From the NCBI RefSeq assembly GCF_011682235.2, contig NZ_CP076718.1, positions 2,893,867 to 2,957,866 of the forward strand: a stretch of 64,000 bases of DNA. The letters are read 5' to 3'. This document shows positions 24,928 through 34,500 of the stretch, in pieces. This DNA comes from Rhodocaloribacter litoris (GTDB taxonomy: Bacteria; Bacteroidota; Rhodothermia; Rhodothermales; ISCAR-4553). Below the pieces are notes generated by a model. The model made no database searches and was not told the DNA's origin. It saw nothing but the letters and a program-made list of their open reading frames with translations. How positions within the stretch are numbered: the first letter of the stretch is position 1; every line of letters begins with the position of its first letter. A program made the position numbers and the translations under genes.

Positions 24928-26157
24928 ATGACGACAGAACGACCTCCGCGGAAGGTACGGCATCTGGTGGTGCTGGCCGTGGCCGAGTTGCTGGCCATGG
25001 CGTTGTGGTTCTCCGCCTCGGCGATCGTCCCGCAGCTCACGGTGGCCTGGGGACTCTCGGGTGCGACCCAGGCCTGGCTGACGATGAGCGTGCAGGTCGG
25101 CTTCGTCGCCGGGGCGCTGGGGAGTGCGGTGCTGAACCTGGCCGACCGTGTCCCGGCGCCGCGCCTGGTGGCGCTGAGCGCGCTGGCCGGTGCGCTGTGC
25201 AATGCCGCCATCGCGCTCTGGGTGGATGCCCCGGCGCCGGCGCTCGCCTTGCGCTTTCTGACCGGCATGACGCTGGCCGGGGTCTACCCGCCTGCGATGA
25301 AACTGGTCGCCTCCTGGTGCCGGGCAGACCGGGGCTTCTGGATCGGTGTGCTCGTCGGTGCCCTGACCGCCGGATCGGCGGTTCCCCACCTGCTCAATGC
25401 GCTGCCGCTCTTCGGGACGGAGGGGTTGCCTCCCTGGCGCACGGTGCTGCTGGCCAGCTCGGTGCTGGCGGTGGCCGGGGCGGTGCTGGTGGGGGGCTTC
25501 GTGCGGCCGGGGCCCCTGCTGGGGCAGGCCCGTCGCTTCGACTGGCGGCACGCCGCCGCCGGCCTGCGTGCCCGGCCCGCCCGCCTGGCCAACTTCGGCT
25601 ACTTCGGCCACATGTGGGAGCTCTACGCCATGTGGGCCTGGGTGCCGATGATGTTGCTGGCCGCCTACGAGCAGGCCGGCTGGGGCGAACAGGCCGCCCG
25701 CCTGGCCGGCTTCGCCGCCATCGCCGTGGGCGGGCTCGGGTGCGTCCTGGCCGGTCGCCTGGCCGACCGGTACGGGCGCACCACCATCACGATCGCCAGC
25801 CTGGCCGTCTCGGGAACATGCTCCGTCTCCGCCGGACTCTTTTTCTCGCAGCCCGCCGTGCTCACCGGTCTCTGCCTCGTGTGGGGCTTTGCCGTCGTGG
25901 CCGACAGCGCCCAGTTCAGCGCTGCCGTCAGCGAGCTGGCCAACCCGCGCTACGTGGGCACCGCGCTTACCGTGCAGACGTGCATCGGCTTCCTCATCAC
26001 CCTGGTTTCGATCCGCCTCATCCCGCCGATCGTCGAACTCGCCGGGTGGACGTGGGCCTTTGCCCTGCTCGTGCCGGGTCCCCTCTTCGGCATGGCCGGC
26101 ATGATCCGGCTTCGCGGCCTGCCCGAAGCCCGCAGGCTGGCTTCGGGAAACCGGTGA
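24928..26157 (+). CDS. MFS transporter
   Basis: 409 residues from ATG 24928; the ATG at 24859 lies almost at the edge of the IS right end and adds an unconserved leader. Twelve predicted membrane helices with the MFS motif in the loop after helix 8 (LAGRLADRYGRTTITIA) and the first-half equivalent (LNLADRVPAPRLVAL). It resembles nitrate/nitrite and cyanate-type permeases in general layout, but the substrate cannot be named. The gene sits directly downstream of the IS element, in the same orientation, so its promoter may have been altered by the insertion. Confidence 0.8.
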   Translation: MTTERPPRKVRHLVVLAVAELLAMALWFSASAIVPQLTVAWGLSGATQAWLTMSVQVGFVAGALGSAVLNLADRVPAPRLVALSALAGALCNAAIALWVDAPAPALALRFLTGMTLAGVYPPAMKLVASWCRADRGFWIGVLVGALTAGSAVPHLLNALPLFGTEGLPPWRTVLLASSVLAVAGAVLVGGFVRPGPLLGQARRFDWRHAAAGLRARPARLANFGYFGHMWELYAMWAWVPMMLLAAYEQAGWGEQAARLAGFAAIAVGGLGCVLAGRLADRYGRTTITIASLAVSGTCSVSAGLFFSQPAVLTGLCLVWGFAVVADSAQFSAAVSELANPRYVGTALTVQTCIGFLITLVSIRLIPPIVELAGWTWAFALLVPGPLFGMAGMIRLRGLPEARRLASGNR

Positions 26158-26253
26158 ACGCGTCCCGGAGCGGCGGAAAGATCGGGGCCGCCCGGGATTG
26201 CAAAACGGTACGAAGCCGGCCCGCACATAAGGGGCGTCGCCCCCGGCCGCACG

Positions 26254-26282
26254 TTGCAACGGGCACACGCCCCCGGTTATTT
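26254..26282 (+). promoter_or_regulatory. possible sigma-70-like promoter
   Basis: TTGCAA at 26254-26259, a 17-bp spacer and TTATTT at 26277-26282, about 64 bp before the ATG of the serine hydrolase gene at 26346. Matches are partial and the assignment is by eye. Confidence 0.3.
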
Positions 26283-26345
26283 TTAGAGCAAAGGGAAGCC
26301 CCTGCTCTCGCAGCGGGCCCGAACGTTCAACCATTCCCCTGCACC

Positions 26346-27518
26346 ATGCGCCGCCTTCTGTTTTTCCTGCTGGCAACGGGCCTGCTCGCCTCCAGGGCCC
26401 CGGGCCAGTCCCCGACCGAACGGCTGGAACTGCTCTTTACCCAGGATACGACCCGGGCCGAGTGGTTTGCCCCCCCCTTTCTGGAGCAGGTCCCGGCGGA
26501 ACAGGTAGCCCGGATCGTGCGGCAACTCCGGCAGGACTACGGGGAATGGGTGGGAGCGACGGGCCGGGGCATCGAATACGACGTATCGCTGGAACGCGCG
26601 AACATTCCCACCCGCATCGTGCTGGACGCGCGTGGCCGGATCGCCGGGCTCTTTTTTGGACCTCCCGTTCCGCTGATCGCCAGCCGCGAGGCGCTCCTGG
26701 ATTCCCTCCGGCAACTGCCCGGCACGGTCAGCCTGTTCGTGCAACAGGAGGGCCGGGATGCCATGGCGCTTCAGCCGGACACCGCCCTGGCCGTCGGCTC
26801 GGCGTTCAAGCTGGCGGTGCTGCTGGCGCTTCGCCGGGCACTCGAGGCCGGTCGCCATCGCTGGGACGAGGTCGTCCGGCTCCGACCGGAATGGAAAAGC
26901 CTGCCTTCCGGCTTTCTCCACACCTGGCCGGAGGCGTCGCCGCTGACGCTGCACACGCTGGCGGCGTTGATGATTTCGCAGAGCGACAATACGGCGACCG
27001 ACGCGCTCATCCATCTGCTGGGACGTGCCCCCATCGAAGCCCTTGCGCCCCGTAATCGCCCCTTCCTCACCACGCGGGAAGCATTCGTCCTGAAAAATCC
27101 GGCCAACCATGCCCGGGCGCAGCACTTCCTCGAAGCCGGTCTGGCCGAGCGGACGTCCCTGTTGCCCGGTTTGCAGGCCCTTCCCCTGCCCGACGAAAGC
27201 CTGTTTGCCGACGGCCCGGTGCGGCCCGAAGTCGAGTGGTTCTTCTCTGCGCGGGAGCTCTGCACGCTGATCTCGGCGGTCTACGACCTGCCGGTCATGC
27301 AGATCAATCCGGGCCTGGCGCGTCGCGAAGACTGGCAGCTCGTGGCCTTCAAGGGGGGCTCGGAGCCCGGCGTGCTGAACCTGACCACCTATCTGGTCGA
27401 TCACCAGAACCGGCACCATTGCATCAGCGCTACCTGGAATCATACGGACGTGCTGGACCAGGCGCGCTTTGCCGGCCTGTACCGGCGGTTGCTGCAACAA
27501 CTTCGAACCCAGCCCTGA
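26346..27518 (+). CDS. class A beta-lactamase-fold serine hydrolase, secreted
   Basis: 390 residues from ATG 26346 (MRRLLFFLLATGLLASRAPG), a signal peptide cut near residue 22. An N-terminal domain of about 110 residues precedes a penicillin-recognising fold: the nucleophile motif SAFK (Ser152, Lys155), SDN at 213-215 and KGG near 336. A long linear frame extends upstream but lacks a sensible start. The class A triad suggests a beta-lactamase or related peptidase/esterase; the Glu of the omega loop was not placed, so drug resistance is not claimed. Next to rsmE, 76 bp before it. Confidence 0.8.
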   Translation: MRRLLFFLLATGLLASRAPGQSPTERLELLFTQDTTRAEWFAPPFLEQVPAEQVARIVRQLRQDYGEWVGATGRGIEYDVSLERANIPTRIVLDARGRIAGLFFGPPVPLIASREALLDSLRQLPGTVSLFVQQEGRDAMALQPDTALAVGSAFKLAVLLALRRALEAGRHRWDEVVRLRPEWKSLPSGFLHTWPEASPLTLHTLAALMISQSDNTATDALIHLLGRAPIEALAPRNRPFLTTREAFVLKNPANHARAQHFLEAGLAERTSLLPGLQALPLPDESLFADGPVRPEVEWFFSARELCTLISAVYDLPVMQINPGLARREDWQLVAFKGGSEPGVLNLTTYLVDHQNRHHCISATWNHTDVLDQARFAGLYRRLLQQLRTQP

Positions 27519-27594
27519 ACCGTTGCCGGCCCATCCGGAGCAGGCCGGGGGCACGGGTTCGGTGACGTTCAACCCTTCGGCAAGAGATTCGCAC

Positions 27595-28335
27595 GTGGCG
27601 AACCTGATCACGGCTCATTACGCACCACCGGCCTGTATTGAGGGCGAGACGGTGATTCTGCCCGAGGAAGAGGCCCATCACGTCGTCCGGGTGCTACGGC
27701 GCCGTGTGGGCGACGAGATCACCGTGGTCGACGGCGAGGGGGGATGGTATCGTGTGCGCCTGGACGAAGCGAACCGCACCCGGGCTGCCGGGACGATCCT
27801 GGAACGGCGCCAGGGTGTAGGCGAGCCTCCCTACGATCTGACGATCGGGATGGCGGTGCTCAAAAACCCCGGCCGGTTCGAGACGTTTCTGGAGAAGGCC
27901 GCCGAGCTGGGGGTCTCGGCCGTGGTGCCGCTGCACACCGGCCGTACGGAGAAGGAGCGCATCAAGCCGGCCCGTGCCCGGCGTATCCTGGTGGCGGCGA
28001 TGAAGCAGTGCGGGCGGAGCCGGCTCGTGCGGCTGGATCCGCCGCAGGCCCTGCCCGACCTGTTGCGGGGTGCTTCGCCCGACCTGGGGTTTCTCTGCCA
28101 TGAGCAAGCGGATCCGGCATGCACCCTCGATGCCATGCTCCGGCGGTATGCCGGGGCCCGGCGGGTCGTGGTGCTCGTCGGGCCCGAGGGCGGGTTCACC
28201 GAGGACGAGGTGGCCGGGGCCCGGGAGGCCGGCTACCACCCGGTGTCGCTGGGACCCCGGCGGCTGCGGGCCGAAACCGCCGGCCTCGTGGCCGCCGCGG
28301 CCGTCATGCTCGCCCGGCCTCACGATTTCGTATGA
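27595..28335 (+). CDS. rsmE: 16S rRNA (uridine1498-N3)-methyltransferase
   Basis: 246 residues from GTG 27595 (first residues MANLITAHYAPP); an in-frame GTG at 27562 would add eleven residues. RsmE is a SPOUT-class enzyme that methylates U1498 of 16S rRNA using S-adenosylmethionine. The N-terminal PUA-like part contains EEAHHVVRVLRRRVGDEI, and the SPOUT knot shows KPARARRILVAAMKQCGRSR, VLVGPEGGFTEDEV and SLGPRRLRAETAGLVA, the S-adenosylmethionine site. A good match throughout. The next 518 bp hold the structured non-coding element and no gene. Confidence 0.93.
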   Translation: MANLITAHYAPPACIEGETVILPEEEAHHVVRVLRRRVGDEITVVDGEGGWYRVRLDEANRTRAAGTILERRQGVGEPPYDLTIGMAVLKNPGRFETFLEKAAELGVSAVVPLHTGRTEKERIKPARARRILVAAMKQCGRSRLVRLDPPQALPDLLRGASPDLGFLCHEQADPACTLDAMLRRYAGARRVVVLVGPEGGFTEDEVAGAREAGYHPVSLGPRRLRAETAGLVAAAAVMLARPHDFV

Positions 28336-28410
28336 AGTGTCGGCGAAGAACCCCCCCCGGCCGGGCAGCAAATCCCGTGTGCCGTTACGATTTAAGGGTG
28401 AGGTGGGGAG

Positions 28411-28792
28411 CGATGAAAGCCCACGGCTTCAGGGCTATCTCATGAGATAGCCCATGTGGGATGAAATCGCCAGCAGAGTGTGACACACTAGGACGCGGAA
28501 CGCGTCCAATGTCGTTGGCTTGTGTTAACTTTAGACACATAATAGGTTTGTAGATACTCGCTAAACGATGCGCAGGGAAGGGGCATCTTCCCCTGGGGTA
28601 GGCGACGTAAGACCGTCTACCACCCCCCTCGGTGGGGTGGGACGGCTGTCGCTGAAGGCTATCTCGTGAGGACGCGTTGGCCGTGTAGGGCCGCAAGGGC
28701 CGTGTAACACGGCCAACGCGGCCGGACGGCCCTTGCGTCCAAATAGCCGGGATCCCAGAATCCCACGTGCTTCAGCCGTGGGAGTATGTCAA
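28411..28792 (+). mobile_element. TnpB-less IS605-type derivative with strong RNA folding
   Basis: About 380 bp with no reading frame of note, bounded by ends like those of the tnpB element: left, a hairpin with CCCAC/GTGGG and GACACATAATAG at about 28538-28549; right, CCCACGTGCTTCAGCCGTGGG at 28762-28782 and TATGTCAA ending at 28792. A remnant of the tnpB 3' region is visible (GTAAGACCG and CTGTCGCTGAAG, compare CTGTCGATGAAG at 24775-24786). Inside are a perfect 22-bp palindrome (28432-28453), a C/G-rich hairpin near 28605-28640 and a 14-bp perfect stem (28673-28686 with 28707-28720). Confidence 0.7.
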
Positions 28793-28853
28793 TTTGCTGC
28801 AAACGCCCATCGCCGGGACGGCTGGGACAGGACAGACAGGAGGGCGCAGCGAC

Positions 28854-29411
28854 ATGACCGACCTGCAGGAGAAGCCGCTTTCGTCCACGCCCGTCTATGA
28901 CGGGGTGTTGCTCAAGGTCCGGCGGGACGAGGTGCGCCTGCCCGACGGCGGCACGTCGGTGCGGGAATGGATTGATCATCCGGGTGCGGCGGCCGTGGTC
29001 CCCCTGTTCCCGGACGGGACGACCCTGCTCGTCCGGCAGTTCCGGTATCCCCCGCGCCGGACGTTTCTCGAAGTGCCCGCCGGCAAGCTCGACGTGGCCG
29101 GAGAAGATCCGGCCACCGTAGCCCGGCGCGAGCTCGAGGAGGAGACGGGCTACCGGGCGGGCCGCCTCACGGCCCTGGGAGCGCTCTATCCGTGCATCGG
29201 CTACAGCAACGAGGTCATCCACTTCTTTCTGGCCGAAGACCTGACCGCCGGGGAACGCGACCTGAGCGACGGCGAGTTTCTCGAACCCGTACCGGTCCTC
29301 TTGGCCGAGGCCGTCGCACAGGCCCGGCGCGGCGAGCTGCACGACATGAAGACGGTCGCCGCCCTGCTGCTCGCCGAGGCCCATCTGGCCGGACGGGCAT
29401 CGAAACCGTGA
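28854..29411 (+). CDS. NUDIX hydrolase, ADP-ribose pyrophosphatase-like
   Basis: 185 residues from ATG 28854, with AGGAGG ten bases upstream; earlier in-frame starts (from 28767) would begin inside the IS right end. The Nudix box reads GKLDVAGEDPATVARRELEE followed by ETGYRAG, matching G-x5-E-x7-REUxEExGU apart from a D at the first acidic position. The family cleaves nucleoside-diphosphate linked substrates such as ADP-ribose. It follows the non-autonomous element and is followed by secG 78 bp later; whether the element supplies a promoter is unknown. Confidence 0.85.
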   Translation: MTDLQEKPLSSTPVYDGVLLKVRRDEVRLPDGGTSVREWIDHPGAAAVVPLFPDGTTLLVRQFRYPPRRTFLEVPAGKLDVAGEDPATVARRELEEETGYRAGRLTALGALYPCIGYSNEVIHFFLAEDLTAGERDLSDGEFLEPVPVLLAEAVAQARRGELHDMKTVAALLLAEAHLAGRASKP

Positions 29412-29489
29412 ACTTCTCTGGAACACGTTGTCCGCCCGGAACATGCACCGTATCTTTCACTCTTCCGCAAACAGAAACGACACGTTCCC

Positions 29490-29840
29490 ATGTTTATCTT
29501 CCTGATCGTTCTCATCACCCTCATCGCCGTGTTGCTGATGCTGGTGGTGCTGGTGCAGAGCGGCAAGGGTGGGGGGCTGGCCGGTATCGCCGCCGGTGGG
29601 GCGACCACGCAGATCCTGGGTACCCGGCAGGCACCCGACATTCTGGAGAAGGCTACGTGGACGCTGGCCACGGCGTTCATCGTGTTGTGCATCCTGACCA
29701 ACTTTGCCGTCGACCGGGGCGAGCAGCAGGAGAGCGTCATCCAGCAGCAGGCGCAGGGAGCCCGGACCGAACAGCCGGTCCTGCCGCCACCTGCCGATGG
29801 CGGAGCGCAGCAGAACGCCCCGGAAGGCGGGAACAACTAA
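29490..29840 (+). CDS. secG: preprotein translocase subunit SecG
   Basis: 116 residues. Inner-membrane component of SecYEG. Two hydrophobic segments (about 2-22 and 56-74) flank the conserved cytoplasmic loop VQSGKGGGLAGIAAGGATTQ, which is diagnostic of SecG. The C-terminal 40 residues are a Gln/Pro-rich tail typical of Bacteroidota-type SecG. Followed by a strong intrinsic terminator at 29870-29909. Confidence 0.92.
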   Translation: MFIFLIVLITLIAVLLMLVVLVQSGKGGGLAGIAAGGATTQILGTRQAPDILEKATWTLATAFIVLCILTNFAVDRGEQQESVIQQQAQGARTEQPVLPPPADGGAQQNAPEGGNN

Positions 29841-29869
29841 GCGTATCGGCGCGGCCCTTTCGAAACGAC

Positions 29870-29909
29870 GCCCCGGAATGTGCTGAAAAAGCCGTTCCGG
29901 GGCTTTTTT
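29870..29909 (+). terminator. intrinsic terminator after secG
   Basis: Stem GCCCCGGAA (29870-29878) with TTCCGGGGC (29895-29903), then six T residues at 29904-29909. The T-run overlaps the stop codon of the convergent gene at 29908-29910. Confidence 0.85.
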
Positions 29910-31464
29910 ACGGAGCGCGCAGGATGATGCGGAGCGCGGTGTGGCCGGCCTGTTGCAGCCGGACCAGGTAGGCGCCGGGCGGCAGGCCCTCGGCCGGCAG
30001 TTGCACCGTGTGACGCCCGGGCCCCTGCACGGCGTCGACGAGGCGCCGGACCTCGCGCCCGAGCAGGTCATACACGCGAAGCTGTACCGGACCGGCGCGC
30101 GGCAGGGTGTATTGCAGCATGGCACGCTCCGTGAACGGATGGGGATAGACGGCTTCCAGCGTCGGAAGCTGCGGGAGCGGCTCGTCGCGCGGCTCGTTCC
30201 GGATGGGCAGGCCGGGCGCACCGGTCCGGATGGTACGGCCCGGGCCTTCCAGCTCCACCCAGGCCGTGAGAAAGCCCGACGGCCCGGCCGCCACCGCCGG
30301 CATGCCGGCGTCGCCTTCGGCCAGCAGGACCGGCGCGCCCAGCGGCTCGCCGGCGGCGCTGAAAAGCCGGCTCCACGCTCTGAAACCGACCGCCGAACTG
30401 TCGCCCCAGACGACCATGAACCGGCCGTCCGGCAGCAGGGCCACTTCCGGGCGGCTTACGATCTCGCCGTGGCCGGTGCTGACCTGGAGGTTGGTTCCGA
30501 GGCGCCGCCCGCCTGCGTCGAAGCGCTGTGCGAAGACGTCGCCCTGGAAGCCTGTCCGGGTGTCGGCCCACACCACCACGCTCTGCCCGGAGGCGTTCAT
30601 GGCCGCCGACGGCCAGAGGCTGTAGCTGCCGGGCTGGTTCACCCCGGCGTCGTTCACCTTGAGGTTGCCGCCGACGAATGCGAGCGTCTGCGGGTCGAAG
30701 AACTGGGCGCCGATGTCGCAGTCGTTCGTGTTGCCCCGGTTGTCGAGCAGCGCGCATTCGTGCCATACCGCGAGCAGGATGGCGGAGCTGGCCGCGATGT
30801 CGGGAAACTGGTGAAAGGCGGCCCGGGACAGGGGGTCGTCGTGGGGGATGCCTTCCTCGACGATTTCATTGCCGCCGGTGTCCAGGATGCGGATAGCCAC
30901 GTTGTTGAAGTCGGCGTCCTGGAAGAAGCCCTGGTGCGTGATCAGGATCGTGTCGTCCGGGCCGATGGCGATCCGGGGGCGTGTTTGCCTGCCGCCGCCG
31001 GGGAAGATGAGCTCGTACTGCACGCAGTTTCCGGAGTCGTTCAGGTCGATCAGCTGCCCGCTCGGATCGACGGCGCCCAGGGTGGTTTCGGACGTGTAGA
31101 CGTCGTCGGTGCCGACGAGGGATAACCAGCCCTCGTGCGTCATGGCGACCAGCAGGGTTCCGTCCGACAGGAAAGCGGGCTCCGGATGGTACATAAAGTC
31201 GCTAGACCAGAGGGAGAGGCTGCTGCAGGATTCGCCTTCGAAGAGGTGAAGCGGGCCGAGGGGGGTTCCGTCGGCCGCGTAGCGCTGGACGGCCACGTTG
31301 TCGGCCGTGGTGGTGCGCTGGACGCGGGCCACGTAGGCCAGGGCGTACGAGCCGTCGGTGGCCACGGCGAGGCGAGGCCCGTAGACATCGAGGATCTGCT
31401 GGGCGGGCGCGGGCGTTGCCGGCAGCCACAGGACCAGCAGGGCGGGCAGCATCAGACGTCGCAT
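29908..31464 (-). CDS. secreted protein with type IX secretion (Por) tail
   Basis: 518 residues from ATG 31464 (MRRLMLPALLVLWLPATPAPA signal peptide). The body has repeated beta-rich stretches with SG.SVVVWAD and FMVVWGDSS patterns, suggestive of a beta-propeller-like surface protein. The last 80 residues form a Por secretion tail: LEAVYPHPFTERAMLQYTLP, VQLRVYDLLGREVRRLVD, LPPGAYLVRLQ. That signal is specific to type IX secretion in Bacteroidota relatives. The function of the mature domain is not recognised. It follows the protease at 31526-35050 in the same orientation, 61 bp apart. Confidence 0.75.
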   Translation of the reverse strand: MRRLMLPALLVLWLPATPAPAQQILDVYGPRLAVATDGSYALAYVARVQRTTTADNVAVQRYAADGTPLGPLHLFEGESCSSLSLWSSDFMYHPEPAFLSDGTLLVAMTHEGWLSLVGTDDVYTSETTLGAVDPSGQLIDLNDSGNCVQYELIFPGGGRQTRPRIAIGPDDTILITHQGFFQDADFNNVAIRILDTGGNEIVEEGIPHDDPLSRAAFHQFPDIAASSAILLAVWHECALLDNRGNTNDCDIGAQFFDPQTLAFVGGNLKVNDAGVNQPGSYSLWPSAAMNASGQSVVVWADTRTGFQGDVFAQRFDAGGRRLGTNLQVSTGHGEIVSRPEVALLPDGRFMVVWGDSSAVGFRAWSRLFSAAGEPLGAPVLLAEGDAGMPAVAAGPSGFLTAWVELEGPGRTIRTGAPGLPIRNEPRDEPLPQLPTLEAVYPHPFTERAMLQYTLPRAGPVQLRVYDLLGREVRRLVDAVQGPGRHTVQLPAEGLPPGAYLVRLQQAGHTALRIILRAP

Positions 31465-31525
31465 GGCAATCGCTTCGTGACGTTGATGGCGATGGAACAT
31501 TGCCGCTAAGCAGGTGCCGGGCAGG

Positions 31526-34500
31526 CTAGCGCAGGTGTAGCATGCGGTGTGTGCGCACGACACCGCCGGTGGTGAGCCGGACCAGGTAGAGCCCGGGAGG
31601 CAGGTCTTCCGCCTCGAAGGTGAACGTGTGCATCCCGGCCGGCAGCGACGTGTTCACCAGCATGCGTACGGTGCGGCCGAGCAGGTCCACGACTTCGAGC
31701 CGGGTGGGACCCGCAGCGGGCAGGCCGATACGCAGGGTCGTGAGCCGGCTGAACGGGTTCGGGTAGTTGGGAAAGAGGGTCACCTCGGCCGGCAGCGTCT
31801 CGCTCGCTTCCACCGGGACGCCGCCGGGGGCCGTCACGGTGATTCGTACCTCGGCCGTTCCGCTGAGGCCGCCGGCATCGGTCACCGTCAGGCGCACGGT
31901 GAAGGTGCCGGCGAGGTTGTAGGTGTGGGTGATCACCCGTCCTCCGCTCACCGCACCGTCGCCCAGCTCCCACCGGTAGGCCAGCTCGCCCCCTTCGGGG
32001 TCGCTGGAGCCGGACGCATCCAGCGTGACGGTCAGGGGCCGCGTGCCGGAGGTGGTCGACGCCTGGATGTGGGCCGTCGGGGCCTGGTTGTTCGCTCCGC
32101 CGGAAGCTCCCAGTGCGAACCACTTCGGGTTGTGCACGGCGCTTCCGAAGAACGAGGCCACCTCCAGCGCGCCGAAGTTCTGGCCGTCGAAAAAGATGAG
32201 GGCCCCGTACTGTGCGGTGCTGAACACGAGCTGCGTGTCGTCCGGGGCAAAGGAGGGACGCCGGCCGTCGGTGATGGTGACCCCGCTGATGGGCGTGCCC
32301 GGAACGTTCAGCGTGTACAGCTCGCCCGTCTCGAAATTGCCCAGGGCCACATCCCATACGCCGCTCGCGTTGTCGATGACGTTGAAGGCGACGAAGTCCG
32401 GGTCTCCACTGCTGTAGGTGATGTTGCCGACGCTCAGCGCGGGGGGCTGGGCCGGCAGCAGGTTATAGATCCGGCCGCTGGCAAAGTCGATCTCGTACAT
32501 GCTCCAGAACTCCGAGCGGCTGCCGGCGAACGTCACCGCGTTGAAGGCGTCGAAGGCCAGGCGGGGCACCTGCGGGTTGGGGGACCAGGCGACGACGTCC
32601 GGGAACTGGATTGTGTTCACCTTGATGCCTTCCTGGGTGCTTTCGGGCTCCAGGGGGATGGCTCCGATCTGTGTGCCGTCGAACAGGTAGAGGGTCGGGT
32701 CGTTCGCATAGGCCGAGACCAGCGCCACCAGGTTGCCGTCCGGCGCGATGGAGGCGTTCCACAGGTCCCCGGGCTGTTGCAGGTAGAGATCCTGAAAGAC
32801 GCTTACGTTGCCGGTTTCGACTTCGAGGAAGGCGAGCCGGCCCTGGGGATCGACGAACCAGATTGTGCGGCCGTCGCGCGTGGTGGTGAGCTGGGCGTAG
32901 TCGCCGGTGCCGGGGTCGACGCGGGCTACGGCGTTCGGGTGGTTGAAGACGCCCCCGGTGATGTTCTGCGGGTCAGTCACGTCGATGAGGCCGATAGAGC
33001 CGTCGTCCAGCAGGAAGGTGATGAGGGAGGAGCCGCCCTGCTGCACCGGGATGTCGTTGCCCGCTCCACCGCCCGTGCCCGTACTGGCGGTGATGCCGAC
33101 GGCATCGAAGGCCGCCGTGACGGCGTCGACCTCGGCGCTTCCCGCGCCGTAGAGGTCGGTGGCGGCCTGGATGAGGGCGTTGCGGGCATCTCCGAACTGG
33201 CTGTTGCGCGTCAGGTAGGTGGTGAGGGCGCGGTAGTAGATCCGCTCGGTTCTGGCATGGCCCAGGGCCTGGATGACGAGCGCGGCGGCCCGGTTTGGAA
33301 TGCCGCTGTTGATGTGGACCCCGCCGTTGTCCTGCTCGGCACCCAGGTTCTGGTACTGGTTCATGTGGGCCGGCTGCGGTTGCAGGAGCTGCGCGTTGTC
33401 CGGGTTGAGGAAGTCGCGCAGGGCCGGGCCTTTCCCCGGGCGCATGACGTCCTCGCCGATCAGAAAGTCCTCGGGGTCCACCATGATGCCGAAGACGTCG
33501 GCGAAGGATTCGTTCAGCGCACCGGGTTGGAACTGGTAGACGAGGTTGGCCGTGTGCTGGATCACGCCGTGGGACATCTCGTGGCCGGCCACGTCGAGGG
33601 CACCGGCCAGCGGGGTGAAGATCTGGTCACCGTCGCCGTAGGCCATGATGCGGCCGTTCCAGAAGGCGTTGTCCATCGGTTGCCCGCCCTGTGTCACGCG
33701 GATGACGGACACGAGCGGTTGATCCTGCCCGTCGATGGCGTTCCGGCCGTGGACGTCCTTGTAGTACCGGTACGCCCGTTCCTGATTGACGTGCGCCGAG
33801 ACCGCGGAGGGGTCCGTCCAGGCGTTGTTCGGGGAGGTCACGACGACGGGCGGGTTTTGCTCGCTCAGATCCTGCCCGTTGGCCGTGAATGTGACGGCGC
33901 CGCCCCGGTCGGGGAGGGGCAGCTTGACGTTTTCCGCCGTCAGGTTGTCCAGGTCGGAGAGGGCGACGTAGGTGCCGTCGTCGTTCAGAAAGACGCGGAA
34001 AGACTGGGTGGTGCCGTTGAGGTCCACGCCGGTGGCGTCGACGAACGAACCGGCTCCGGTGCGGCTTTCCACCTGCAGAAAGACCGGGGTATCCGGCAGC
34101 GGGGCGTCGTGCGGGTGTTGCAGGAGGGTGCAGTGGCGCTGGATACGGTTCAGCACGGTGCCGCGGCGGGCGTCGACGAGGTAGGTGTACCACTCCATGA
34201 AGTTGGGGTGCAGGCTGATCTCATAGGCCAGGTGGATCGTGCCGCCGGCGTCGGGGTAGAGGACGAGGCGTGTCTCCATGGCGTCCAGCCCCAGTTCTGC
34301 GGCGAGCCGGCCCCGCACGGGTGCCCAGCGTTTCCGCGTTTTCAGATCCTGGACGACGACCCGTTCCGCGTCGGCCGGGGAGAGTGTCGGCCGGGTGGTT
34401 ACGTTGCGCGGGGTGGGTTCGTAGGTGCCGTTGAGGGCATACGCGGTTCCTGTCTCGTCGAAGTGGACGTAGAGGTCGCGGCCCCATACGGGCAGCCCTT

